Source: Diphasiastrum complanatum (taxonomy: Eukaryota; Streptophyta; Lycopodiopsida; Lycopodiales; Lycopodiaceae). From it: 64,000 nucleotides of DNA. The notes under the pieces are model-generated. The model was not told the DNA's origin. It saw only the letters and a list, made by a program, of their open reading frames with translations, and did no database searches. Where the stretch lies: the NCBI GenBank assembly GCA_029204225.1, contig CM055098.1:48882088-48946087 (forward strand), in the 5' to 3' direction. Positions 17,131-28,311 of the stretch are shown here, in pieces (position 1 is the first letter of the stretch; every line of letters starts with the position of its first letter). Made by a program: the position numbers and the translations under genes.

Positions 17131-20100
17131 ATGGATCAAACCAATGAAAACCCAACATTTGATCTATCAAACCCATCCAATGTGGCACAAGCTCTCGAAC
17201 TTTTATACCAAAAAATTCAAGCCACTAATAAGCAGCTTCTTGAAACTAATCAAAGAGACCAAGACTTAGAGTCTAGCTTAGCCAATCAGAAGAAGCATGT
17301 AGTTCCACCTCCTGTAAAAGTGTTTAAGGGGGAAAAGAAAGATAGGAACTTACAAGTGGTAAATTCTTGGCTAAATGTTTGGAACAGATAGTTTGCCATG
17401 AACCAATTCCCTGAATGTGAAAAGTTATCCACTGTTACTATGTTCCTTGAAGGAAGAGCCTTAGTTTGGTGAGATGACTTAGTTGCAAAGGGCAATCAAC
17501 CTTGTACATGGGATGATTTTTGCAAGCTTTTCAGGGATTATTTTCTACCACTTTTAGATGACTGTGGACACTTCCAAAAGTTGAGTCATCTAACCATGAA
17601 TAAAGGTTTGGAACAATTTATTCAAGATTTTCATGAGTACATGAATCCACTTTATAGTGATATTCTGCCCAAGGTACAAATGTTAATGTTCATTGATGGG
17701 TTACCAAAAAATTATCAAGTGGATGTTCGTAGGAACTATCAAAAAACCCTAGAAGATGCTACTAGAGCTGCAAAATACTTTGATGACACACCTAAGCCAC
17801 CTAGGAGTCAATAACCTAATGAGCAGAAAAAAGGTTTTCAATTTAAGAGGAAGGATAGGGAAGTTGTTAGTGAGACACATCCCAATTCCAACAATCCTAA
17901 AAAAACCAAGAAAAAGTTTAAAAACCATCATGGTGGCAATGATAAAGCTGAAGCTCGTAAGAAGAACCTGTGCTTCAAGTGCAATGGCGAGGGTCACCTT
18001 GCACGTGATTGCGTCAAAAAAAAAGCTTCAACCTCAGGTAATCTATCTCGAAGTAATGAGATGGATGCTTGTTTCCTTAGTTCTTTAGTTTTTGGTCCTA
18101 ATGACCTTATTTGCATTAAAGGTAAAGTTAATGATCAAGTTGTTAATGTTCTTTTTTAACACGAGATCCACTCATAATTTTATTAATGTAAATTTGGTGC
18201 AGACACTAAACCTTCCTGCAAAAAAAAGTGAGAGAAAATACCGTGTGACAATGGCATCGGAAAGTAAATCCAATTTGATGGATTTTATTGTTCCTGATGT
18301 AGAATTGCACATTCAGGTTTATTCTGAAAAACTAGAATTCCGTGTTGTTCAATTAGCTAATGTAGATATTGTCCTTGGGCAACAATGGCATTTTGATAAG
18401 AACAAGTCATTGAGAATTGATTTTGTTGAAAAAACTTTATCTTTTATGCATGAGAATTCTTTAATTAAGATCAAGGCTAGTTTAAGTGTTGACACTAAAA
18501 ATGTTAACCCTTATTCTAAACAGGAACTTAATTCTATTATGAAGAATTCCGATTTTAAAGTTTATTTATGTTTTCATAATGATATCATTTGCTGCAATGA
18601 TGAAGAACTTAACATAAATGCCATGAATATACCCAGTGAGAACACTACAAAATTTGAAGCCTATAAAGAACTTAGGCAGGAATTCAATGATGTTTTTTTA
18701 GACCTTCCTGTAGGTTTACCACCAGAAAGAACAGTTGATCATAAAATTGACCTAATACCTGGAGCAATTCCAATCGCACAGCGTCCTTATAGGATGAGTG
18801 CATCAGAAGAGGCTAAGGTAAATAGGCAATTACATGATTACCTGAAAAAGAGGTGAGTACAACCTAGTAAGTCTCCTTGGGCATCACCAGTGGTTCTGGT
18901 GGCCAAGAGAGATGGGACTATAAAGTTTTGCGTCGATTATAAGAAATTGAACAAGGTAACCGTTAAGAATAGATATTTACTGCCGCGGATGGATGATCTA
19001 GTAGACTATCTTGGTGGTGCTGGGTACTTTACCAAGATAGATCTAAGATCGGACTACCATTAGATACGTATTAAGGCAGAAGATATACCAAAAACCGGGT
19101 TTCGAACTCGCTTTGGTCACTACAAATTTTTGGTGTTGCCTTTCGGTTTGACCAATGCACCGGCAACTTTCCAACAAATGATGAATGATTTGTTCAGGCC
19201 ATATTTGGGAAGATTTGTAGTGGTATTCTTAGATGGTATCCTAGTGTTCAGTAAGACTTTGGCAGAACATAAAGAGCATCTTAGGATTGTCTTGGACATT
19301 CTAAGAAGTGAAAAGCTCTTTGCCAAGGAGTCTAAGTGTGACTTTTTTGCTAAGGAATTGTCCTACTTGGAGCATAAGATTTCTGAACGGGGGGTGGAGA
19401 TTGAGGCTGATCGTATCTAGAGGGTTATTGATTGGCCTATTCTCACCACAGTTTGGGAAATCAAGTCTTTCTTGGGGCTTGTGGGATTTTTCTATCGGCA
19501 TATTCCCCAATTTGTTCGATTGGCATTTTTCCTTACCCAGGCCTTGAAAGGCTATAAGAAGCTAAGCCAGAGGGCTAAGACTCCACTAGTGGTGTGGACG
19601 GAGGATATGAATAATTGTTTTGAGTTGCTTAAGAAAAGTGTCACTTCGGCACCAATACTAATCATTGGCGATCCTAATAAGACTTTTGTGGTAAGGACCG
19701 ATGCTAGTGATTATGCTATTGGAGCTGGTTTGATGTAGGATGGACATCTTGTGGCTTATGAAAGCAAGAAACTCAATCCTGCTCAGTCTAAGTATTGTAC
19801 CTATGAGAAGGAACTGTTTGCAATTGTTCATTCTTTGAAAATTTGCCGACATTATTTGTATGGAGTCAGATTTAAAGTTTTGACGGATCATCAGACTCTT
19901 CGATATTTCTATGATGCTACAGACTTAAAGGGGAGGTAAGCTAGATGGGCTGAGCTGATGCAAATCTTTGACTTTTTTATACGTTATTGTAAAGAAAGTC
20001 AAAATACTCTAACAGATGCTTTGAGTCGGTTACCGGTTATTAATCAGTTGTGTTTTACTGTTATAGAACCGGAGTTGTTTCAGTCTCTTCAAGTACTATA

Positions 20101-21526
20101 TGAGTCCGATCCTTTTTTTGAAAAGTATTGGCAACAAGTACTTTCGGGGGTCGATTCAGGTTTGCAAGATTCCTCGAATCAGGGAAAGACTGAAACGGAT
20201 TTTCTAATTTGAAATAGGATTTTGTTTCGTAAAGGAAAGGTGTGTGTACCGGAGAATGACACTATAAGGGCCCAAATCTTGCATGAGTGTCATGATAGTC
20301 CATGCGCAAGACATCCGAGTATACAAAGAACACGACTTAGTTCGATGGCAATTTTAGTGGCCTAAGATGAAAAGTCAGGTAGAGGCCTATGTACTTAAAT
20401 GTACTAAGTGCCAGTTAAATAAAGCAGAGAGGCTAAACGCTAGTGGCCTATTACATCCTTTAGATATTTCTACCAGAAAGTGGAAAAGTATATCTATGGA
20501 TTTTGTGGTCGGGCTTCCACGTACAGGGAAGGCCACGATTCGGTTTGGGTCATTGTTGACAGACTTACAAAGTTTTCTCAATTTATCCCAACAAAAACTA
20601 CTGTTAAAGCTTTAGAACTAGCTCAACTATTTGTTGAGAAGCTTTTTCGACTGTACGGACTGCCTTGCGATCTTGTCAATGACCGTGACCCAAAATTCAC
20701 TGGGAATTTTTGGCAAGTAGTATTTGAAAAGTTGGAAACAACTTTAAGTTTGAGTTCTACAGATCATCCGGAATCAAACGATGGAGGATATGCTTCGAGC
20801 ATATGTGGGCCATCGGCAATCTGATTGGGAATAATACCTTCCACTGATGGAATTTGCATATAACAGTGCAAAACATTCAGTGACCGGATTCAGCTCTTTC
20901 ATGCTTATGTATGGTTTTCAACCTCGATCACCAATTAGTGCTGGCATGAAAAACCTACGGGTGCAAGCTGCAGCTGATTTCCTTGCGGATATGCAAGAAA
21001 TATTACAGTTGGCTAAAGATAGCATAAGAAGTGCCCAGGACAGGGCAAGGCACTATGCTGATCTATCTCAGAAGCACAAGGTATTCATGGTCAACGACTG
21101 GGTGTTTTTGAGAGTCCCTAGTCACTCTAGGGGCTTGAAAACTATTAATGTGCAAAGTTGGCGCCTAGGTATTGCGATCCTTTTAAGGTTATCCAAGTGA
21201 TAAAAAAAGTTGCATACAAACTAGACCTTCCAGCTAACGTTGGAATTCATCATGTTTTCCACGTTAGTAAGTTGAAACCCTCGTTGGAGGTTGGGGAGAC
21301 CCTGGTCCCTGTGGAAGATCTAGTGGAACTTCTTCGTGATGAGTCCGTGAGTGGACCACCTGAACCCGAGGCGATTGTTAATAGCCGACAGAGAACTCTA
21401 CGGAGTAGAGTGCTTCGGGAATTTTTAGTCAGGTGGAGGGGCAAATCAGAAGAGGAGGATACCTGGGAAAAGGAGACTGATCTCCAGAAGAATTTTCCAA
21501 ATTTTTTCCTACAAGGAAAAATTTAA
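17131..21526 (+). pseudogene. gag-pol: Gypsy-1 gag-pol with chromodomain, heavily mutated
   Basis: Gag starts at 17131 (MDQTNENP), with a retrotrans-gag domain and the zinc knuckle CFKCNGEGHLARDC near 17970. At about 18155 a one-base shift breaks the protease, whose usual DTGSTHNF reads NTRSTHNF, so the catalytic Asp is lost. RT spans about 18880-19330, with FCVDYKKLN and LPFGLTNAPATFQ. Its catalytic FLDD reads FLDG (GGT at 19235-19237). RNase H follows (VRTDASDYAIGA; LTDHQTLRYF). The integrase has an HHCC finger near 20290-20420 and Asp motifs (SMDFVVGLP, NDRDPKF). Near 20770 a deletion removes the stretch that normally holds the catalytic Glu. A chromodomain (EAIVNSRQR, VRWRGKSEEEDTWE) ends the protein. 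Stops occur near 17389, 17470, 17813, 18855, 19062, 19418, 19736, 19937 and 20210. Confidence 0.93.
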
Positions 21527-21542
21527 GTTTAGGGGGAAAGAA

Positions 21543-22850
21543 TGTTACATACCTATGTAACTAGCAGTACTTCAGACCCCTAATAGTCCATTTAGTGTTG
21601 GGGGCTAAATGGCAAGGTATCCTTAGGATTAAGAGTATGTGCCTTTGGATAAGGACATGCAAGTGACTATACCTTAGTTGGAGGTATGGAGTCACGTGAC
21701 CCTTGGATAAGGGATACCTTAGTATTAAGGGTAGGTGTCTTAGATTAAGGTACTAGTGTCCTTGGGTGTCTATGCCTTGGATGGAGGTATGGAACCTAGA
21801 GAGGTGTTAGAAAGTAATTGGATGACTATTTTTCTAAACCTTGGGCCTCATTCTTGAACCATATCACTTTACTAGTCTAGGACCAAAGTATACTTGCACA
21901 ACTTGGGCAATGGGACCTAGTAGGAGGGCACCCTTCTAAAGTGTACATTGAGTTCCCAACTCCCACAAGAAAGACATTCAAAGAGTCATAGGTTATGGAA
22001 GGAGTCTCTTGACATTCCATAAGCCTATGTAGGCTCTTGGAGATTCTTTAACTCCCCTAGGCTTCTCTCTCTCTCATTGGATGAGCATGGAACTCCATAG
22101 TGCATTGGAGGGGTCCATGGGCCATCTATATGAGGGTAGTAGGGCGCCCATTGGGAGGGGAGAGATCTCTCTTGTTTGCTTTGCTTATGCTCTAGTGTTG
22201 CTACTAGTGTGTAGAGTGCTTTCTTGTGGTAGTATACTTGAGGTTTAGATCTTGCTTCTGGTATGGGACATAAGTAGGGTTTGGATCTTGAGAATGTTAT
22301 GGAGTGTTGTGGTATGCTTGTGATTTGTTTATGGTTAGCAAGGGGGTGCTAGAAAGGCCTTGCTTGGAGCTTGGATCTAGCTATGGTTGGGTGGTGAATA
22401 CTTGAGGCTAGCTTGTTATCTATCTTTGTGTTTAAAGAGTAGGAACACAAGTGGAAGAGAGATCCTTGGAGGCTTGCAGATCCTTACTTGTAGGTGGAGG
22501 CATCCTAGCTTGGAGTTGGGGAGCATCTTGAAGCTTGTAGGTTGCTTGGAGGACATTCGGAGGCTCTACCTTGGATTTGGAAGACTTCCTCACCTCTACT
22601 TGTAAAAATCTTGTTCTTGATGTTCTTGGAATGTCCAATAATCAAAAGACTGGTTGGTTTCTTGATTCTTGGACTTCTGAAATGCTGTCTAGTTTAGTTC
22701 ATTTCTTGTTCTTGTTTTGTGGAATGTATGTGTAGATTAGTTTTAGTTGTAAGGATCTGATTGTAGCTCGTTTTTTAAGCAAGGTAGTAGTAGAATCATA
22801 ATTTTTCATCTGGACTGTAGGCTGATCTGTCATTAAAGAAAATATGGGCC
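21543..22850 (+). repeat. 3' LTR of Gypsy-1
   Basis: It starts TGTTACATACC directly after the polypurine tract. It contains several imperfect TTGGATAAGG words at 21640-21790. The segment 22610-22800 resembles 41690-41880 by eye (shared TTGATTCT.GGACTTCT.AA and GTGTAGA.TAGTTTTA words). The exact right end was not found, so 22850 is an estimate. Confidence 0.6.
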
Positions 22851-23390
22851 TAAAGAGGGCCCTATAAGAAATGCCATGTAGGAGAGAGAATAATAACTAT
22901 AAAGTAATCATAATATTATTTTCTAATTTCTTTACGCATCTGCCAGCACTACTTTCCATGTAAATGAATGCACCTTAGTTTAGTCACATCAAACTTCATT
23001 GGTGCTTAACCATAGTTAAAATATAATTTTCAAAATACTGAAATATTCTCTCCCAATAGTCGGGAACACTCAAAATTTTGAATTAGGAGTGACATTTCTA
23101 AAACAAAGCTTACACCATCTCTCATTAGAGGAGTTCTAGATCCAAAAAAGACCCTTTGTAAAGATTCTTTTTATTATTTTTCTCAAATTTTTCTTACACA
23201 TGGACCAATCAAAACACTTAAATTTGAAATCTACGTAACGTAACTTTTTGAGTCCACATTTTGATTCCATACTAAAAATGGCATAACTTTTTAGTGGTAA
23301 GTCCGAATTTAGTGGAGCAAGGGCTTTCCAATGATATGTTATATGACATACTTTTGAGCTACGATTAAAAACTTATGGTCAAAAGTATTA
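22851..23390. other. Intergenic, nothing recognised
   Basis: No supported gene. It lies between the gypsy LTR and the transposase-like gene and may contain the left end of the composite element described below. No terminal inverted repeat was recognised. Confidence 0.4.
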
Positions 23391-26337
23391 GTGTTATATT
23401 ATTTTAATAATAAAAAAGGCATCTTGCACGAATTCTTAAAGGGCCTTTTTGGAACTCAAAACTCCTCTAATGATCTCCAGGGTCAAAAACAAGTGTTTAG
23501 CGCCATCTCTATCTCCAGCAGAGTTGTTAGCGCCATCTCCAGCTTTGTTATTGTCATTGTGTTGTTCGTTACTATACTACTGTACTGATGACAAGGCTTT
23601 ATCATTTTCATGTGGATCTGTCACCAGAATATACTCTGCTCAGGACAAGAAATTCAAAGCACTCCAAATTGTCAACTTCTGATATGGTCCGATACAGGAA
23701 GGAAAAACTAAAGCATGTAGATTTATGGTCATCAGGAATATTGTATCCTATTGATCCATGTTCATTGCAACATCCAGATTTTCATTCGGTGAGTCAGTTA
23801 ATAATCTATATGTGTCATGGTAAAAATGGCCTTTTGGGTTACTGTGAGAATTCGATGCTCTATGGGAATGCACATTCAATGCAAAGAATACATTATTTGG
23901 AAGAGGAATCAAGAAAAATATCAAAGGAGTGCGAAGAAAAATCTACAAAGTTGAAAACTTGTTTGGATGAAAATGAGATGCTCAAGAAGGAGATCCAAAA
24001 GTTAAAATCTTCTTTGCATCATTATACAACTAGTAATGATGAGATAAAAACTGCATTACAATCCATGCGTATCTCATATTTGTCTCTTGTTAAAGATATG
24101 GATGTGCTCAATCAAAAGGTCCGAAGCAACAAGAGGAAAAGACTGGTAAACAAGGATATATGTGATCTATCATCCAGAGGAGGTCATAAAAAAAGACAAA
24201 TCCATGCATTCAAGTAAGTTATAGCTTATTTGGTATTGAATATTGCATGTTCATTCATAATCACTAATTTTGTTATTTATTCATTTCAACTTTCTATTGA
24301 TTTGCTTATTATATACTGTTGTGAATACTATGAGTGTCCTAATTTCTATTGACATTCTCATGAACATTATGTTTGCAATGCAGATCAGCATTGGTTGTTG
24401 AAGACCATTTGGCCAATGAGATTTCAATTGGAAACTCACTAGGCTCTATCTTGACTTCTAAATCTATGAAATCAATGTTAAACAATAACAAAATGAAAAA
24501 GATTAAGGCTTCAGTTACTGATAGCATTATAGATGAAGTTGGAAAAATATTAGACACTACATTGCTTCAGGGGGCATATAACTTTTCTAGCATCAGTAGG
24601 GAAGCATATGCAACAATGTTTAAGATGATAAAGGAGGCATTTGCACAACTAAATATTAAAAAGTTTCCAATCCCACGACCATTTTATCTTTTAAAAAAAG
24701 AAGACATGTTAAACCAAGGTATGCAGACAATAGCTGGTAATCCATCTCATATTAATGAAGTGTATTGCTCGAAAGGAGAAAGTCTAGCTTATAACAATTC
24801 CAACAATTTATTTATTAACATTAATAAGTTACTAACATTCATCATAAATTTTTATGGTATTACAAATGAGAATGTCAATAACAAGTTGATAGTGGTTCTC
24901 AAGTTAGATGAGTCTGAAATTATAAAAGGACAAAAAATGGAAAGAATCAGTCTCACAATCATGAATGGAGCACTTTCAATTTTAGAAGACTCAAAAGGCC
25001 TCAACTTTAGTGTTCAATCAGAAAATGATATCTGGTGGTTGGCAGTATTTTAGGTATAGCAGTTCCTTCGCATAATAAATAGGGATAGTCATTTGAATAT
25101 GGATTTCATTTGGAAAATCTTCTCTGTGTTAATATTATGAGGCTAATCACGTTTTTGCATTCTCTTATAGGTGATGAAAGAAGACCATGACATTCTCTCA
25201 TGGATATTTAATAGAACGTCATATCCAATCGCCATAAAAAATCACATGGAGGGAGTTCCACTCAATATTCCTGGAATTGGCACTTTCAACATTGAATGAC
25301 ATTTAGCAGGAGATCTGAAGACATTAAAATGTATGTTTAATGTATCTCATGGCGCTAACTCTAAACACCCTTGTTTGTACTGCATGAAAATAGCAAAAGA
25401 CATGACAAGGAGTACATGAATATTAAGAGATCGAGAAGATCCTAATTGGAAACATGTACTATAGATTTTTCTTCGAAATGTTCATATCTGTACATTGCAT
25501 GTGGAGGTGCGTATTATAGAAAAAATAATATATCTTCACATCTTGTTTGCATGGAATTCTGAGCCAGAGGCCTCTGCAAAGGAAGCTATTTCCAGATTAG
25601 ATGATGTGTTGTCCAAAAAGAAGGCTTACATAAAGGCCACATTAAAATAAATAAAGATGACAAGCTATCAAGTAAAACAGAAAATATTCCATGTAAGCTG
25701 AGCATTGGAGAGTCCAAAGCTCGAAGATTTTTATCAAATTATTCTGGCAAACAATCCAAGATTCAATACACGGTTTGGAAAGAAATTATTGGAGCAACTC
25801 AAGATTTCGAAGAAAAAGGTTCTACTCGTATACACAAAGTGGAAGTTTGGAAAAAGTTAGACAACATGATAAAATTTTCAAATACTGATGTACAAATGAT
25901 ACAGAAAACAATTCGTGAATTTGTGGATGCAATTCAAAGTGCATGGGGTGTTGATCATATAACACATTATATGGTAAGATTTCGATGTTACACTACAATA
26001 GACAAATATGTGCAATTAAATTAGATACATTTGGTACTAATTTAGATTATGTTTTTATGACATGCAGCACATATTACAACATCATTCGACATTCTTTGCA
26101 AGAAATAGTGAAAGTCTTAGCATATGGTCATCGCAAGGAATGGAAAAATCTCATTGGCAAGCAAGAGCGACATTTCATAAAAGTACACAACATGGCGGGA
26201 CTAGCACAAAAACCAGCTACATACTGCAACTTTTTCAATGGTTTAACAGAAGAATCCAAATTCGTCATAATACAAAATCGACGGAGTATAAAAAATTTCA
26301 AAAAACATGCAAATTTATACAAGCCAGTAGACAATAG
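23391..26337 (+). pseudogene. Spliced transposase-like gene of the GMEKSH type, broken
   Basis: Predicted exons are about 23588-24213, 24384-25044, 25171-25973 and 26068-26337, joined by good donors and acceptors (CAA/GTAAGT, TGCAG/AT, ATAG/GTG, ATG/GTAAGA, TGCAG/CA) with matching phase. Short open frames at 23391-23588 may be an upstream exon. The first exon has a coiled-coil-like charged segment, then a basic KRKR. Later motifs are KLDESEI, GDLKTLKCM, an HPCLYC knuckle, HICTLHVEVR, SIWSSQGMEKSHWQAR and STQHGGT. From memory, this set marks a large uncharacterised eukaryotic protein family with a DDE-transposase look; the Glu in GMEKSH would be the third acidic residue. Lesions are stops at 25297-25299, 25417-25419 and 25462-25464 and a frameshift near 25615. 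The transposase role is inference. Confidence 0.6.
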
Positions 26338-26397
26338 ACACACTATAAAATTTTGTATATTAAATAAAAATATTTACAAAGTACAATTTAGCAGTAT

Positions 26398-27690
26398 CTA
26401 CTCTGCTTCTGATACTTTCTCCAATGAAAGTCGCAACTTAGAATCATGCAACAATTTTCTTCTTTTGTATGGATCCAACAGCTCATAGTTTTCATGCTTA
26501 CTCAGATCAACGTAAGCAACATACAATGCAAAATGAGATGATCTACGCATGGAATTCACTGGTCCACATCCTAATATTTTAAGTGCAATAGTTTTTTTTA
26601 CAAAAATTATTCTATGCCTTCTTATTAAAATTATGTCCTCCAAGAAAATGAGACAGTGCCTTGATTGCCATAATCATAGTCTCACCATGTTGATGAAACT
26701 TTAAATGGGCAACACTTATCTCATTATTCTTGAAGAACTTCAGATAGTGCCCCAGTGCATGATCTCTTGAAAATTCTCCAGCAGAAGATCTCTGTCCTCC
26801 TCGACGAATTGCGAAATCATCAAAAAAAATTGTTTTTTGAAATGATAAAAAACAAAGTAAGCTCCAGTATATAATCTGATATAACGAATCTACTAGTACA
26901 CGATAAAAACTAAAACTTACGCATTCGGCTTTGTCTTCTCTGATTACTATCTCTCCATCAATATTATGTCCACCTTTTGATGTCAATATTGTTGTGAATA
27001 GACAGTTGGTTGAGGAAAACCAAGTTGACTTTGGATTCTGAGAAACTCCTTCTCAGAAGGTAGATCATCTTCTTTGTTGCGCATTTTCTCCACACCATCT
27101 TCAAACAATCTTTTCCTAAATAAAACTTATCATTATGTACATCGTCAACACCAGGGAGAAGATCATCAGCATTAAAATCAATTATATCCAAAAATTCATC
27201 AAGCTCTTTGTTCAAAATGCAAAGACTCTCAGCTTCAGTGAAATAAAAAAAATTCGATATATCCGATATTGTTAAAAAAGAATTATTATCAAGTGATTAA
27301 AGATTTATCAGAAGGAAAAAGAGTAGTGGGTGTTCTAGGGCCTATAAACGATGCCCTATTTTGATCAAGATCAAAATCTGAACAATCATCTAAACTCACG
27401 TTCGTATCAATAAAAAAAGTATCTATATCTACAATATTTGACTTTTCAGACTTTGTACCACTGAAAGAAGCCAGACAAGAACTTCAAGAAAATGTGCGCT
27501 CCAAAGATATATTAGAAATTAGAGTGTCAGATCCGAACGCGTGAACAAAGAGCAAACAAGAAAGGAGATGTAAGGCGCGCTTGAATTCTATACCGGACAA
27601 GGCAGTATCGGATCTAGACACAAGTTAGTCAATGGAGGGCAATCAGTGCAGGTGGTGCGTTTGAAATCAATATCCGGCCAAGAAAATAAA
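26398..27690 (-). pseudogene. Histone H2B-like fold gene, spliced and broken
   Basis: Read on the minus strand, an N-terminal extension of unknown function (27215-27690, e.g. SLDDCSDFDLDQNRASF, and KELDEFLDIIDF) leads to a histone-fold segment at about 26840-26480. The match is to H2B: HYLKFFKNNEIS corresponds to the first helix and loop, and HNFNKK to the H2B HYNKR. After a one-base frameshift at about 26625, RIIFVKKTIALKILGCGP lines up without gaps with the H2B stretch after NKRS (ITSREIQTAVRLLLPG) and runs on to a matching final Tyr. An intron is likely at about 26830-26920 (donor GTAAGTTT). No clear start ATG is seen. Its 3' end faces the end of the transposase-like gene 60 bp away, and its 5' end is divergent from the H3-like gene. 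Identity is low, so the call rests on position-by-position fit. Confidence 0.55.
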
Positions 27691-28030
27691 AATTTGCATG
27701 AAAATTTGAACCGAAAATGACCTATTTATAAAAAAAAAAATTGCACATGTGAAGGAGTTATGAAAAAAACACGTGTCGATGTATCATTGGTCAAAATTAA
27801 TATGTCGTACAAACAATGATTGATCTGACATCTATCACCTGTGAGAATGACACGCGTCGAAAAGGGATTCGTGCACGTGTCCCTACCCGCGTGGCCTCAT
27901 AATGAGGTCATCATTGTCAGTACGAACATTTCACGTGGAGCAATCAGATGATGACATGTGTCTTCCACCGTCTTTTCACACGTGCAAAAATTTTGTATAT
28001 ATAAGTCCTCGAAATTTTCATTTTTTTTTC
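27691..28030. promoter_or_regulatory. Bidirectional promoter between the H2B-like and H3-like genes
   Basis: There are two opposed TATA boxes: TATAAATA on the minus strand at 27723-27730, and TATATATAAG on the plus strand at 27996-28005. Between them are several G-box-like words: CACGTGTC (27770), GACACGCGTC (27849), GCACGTGTCC (27873), TCACGTGGA (27931), GACATGTGTC (27953) and CACACGTGC (27977). About 270 bp separates the TATA boxes, a layout like that of divergent core histone gene pairs. Confidence 0.6.
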
Positions 28031-28311
28031 GTAGAATTTTCGGTTTTCGCTCCCAATATCGCTCTCAAGCGCACCCTTACACCATTTAATCATCCGCCTT
28101 CTCACAATGCACTCGAACCGATACTGCTGTTAGTCCAATATCGCTTTCAAACGTGCATCTTCTTTCTTAGAATATTTTGTGTATTTGCGCTCAAAATCGA
28201 TATTCAATTCTAGTATCAATCTCAGGCGCCCCCTTCTCGTAAATTTTTTTGTTTTCATTCCTTGCACTTTTGTTCAAACTTTTTTTTGTTAGTTTTTTTC
28301 TTCTTCGAATG
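28031..28311 (+). other. Probable 5' untranslated leader of the H3-like gene
   Basis: About 280 bp, pyrimidine-rich near its end, between the plus-strand TATA box and the MARTK start codon. Confidence 0.5.

Larger units (their letters stand above)
17131..22850 (+). mobile_element. Gypsy-1: Ty3/gypsy chromovirus, 5' LTR not found
   Basis: The order gag, protease, RT, RNase H, integrase and chromodomain is that of a chromovirus. A polypurine tract (AGGGGGAAAGAA, 21531-21542) and a 3' LTR follow. No copy of the LTR start (TGTTACATACC) was found upstream of gag, so the element appears truncated at its 5' end near 16.8 kb. Many stops and frameshifts show it is old and inactive. The right boundary is approximate. 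Confidence 0.85.
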
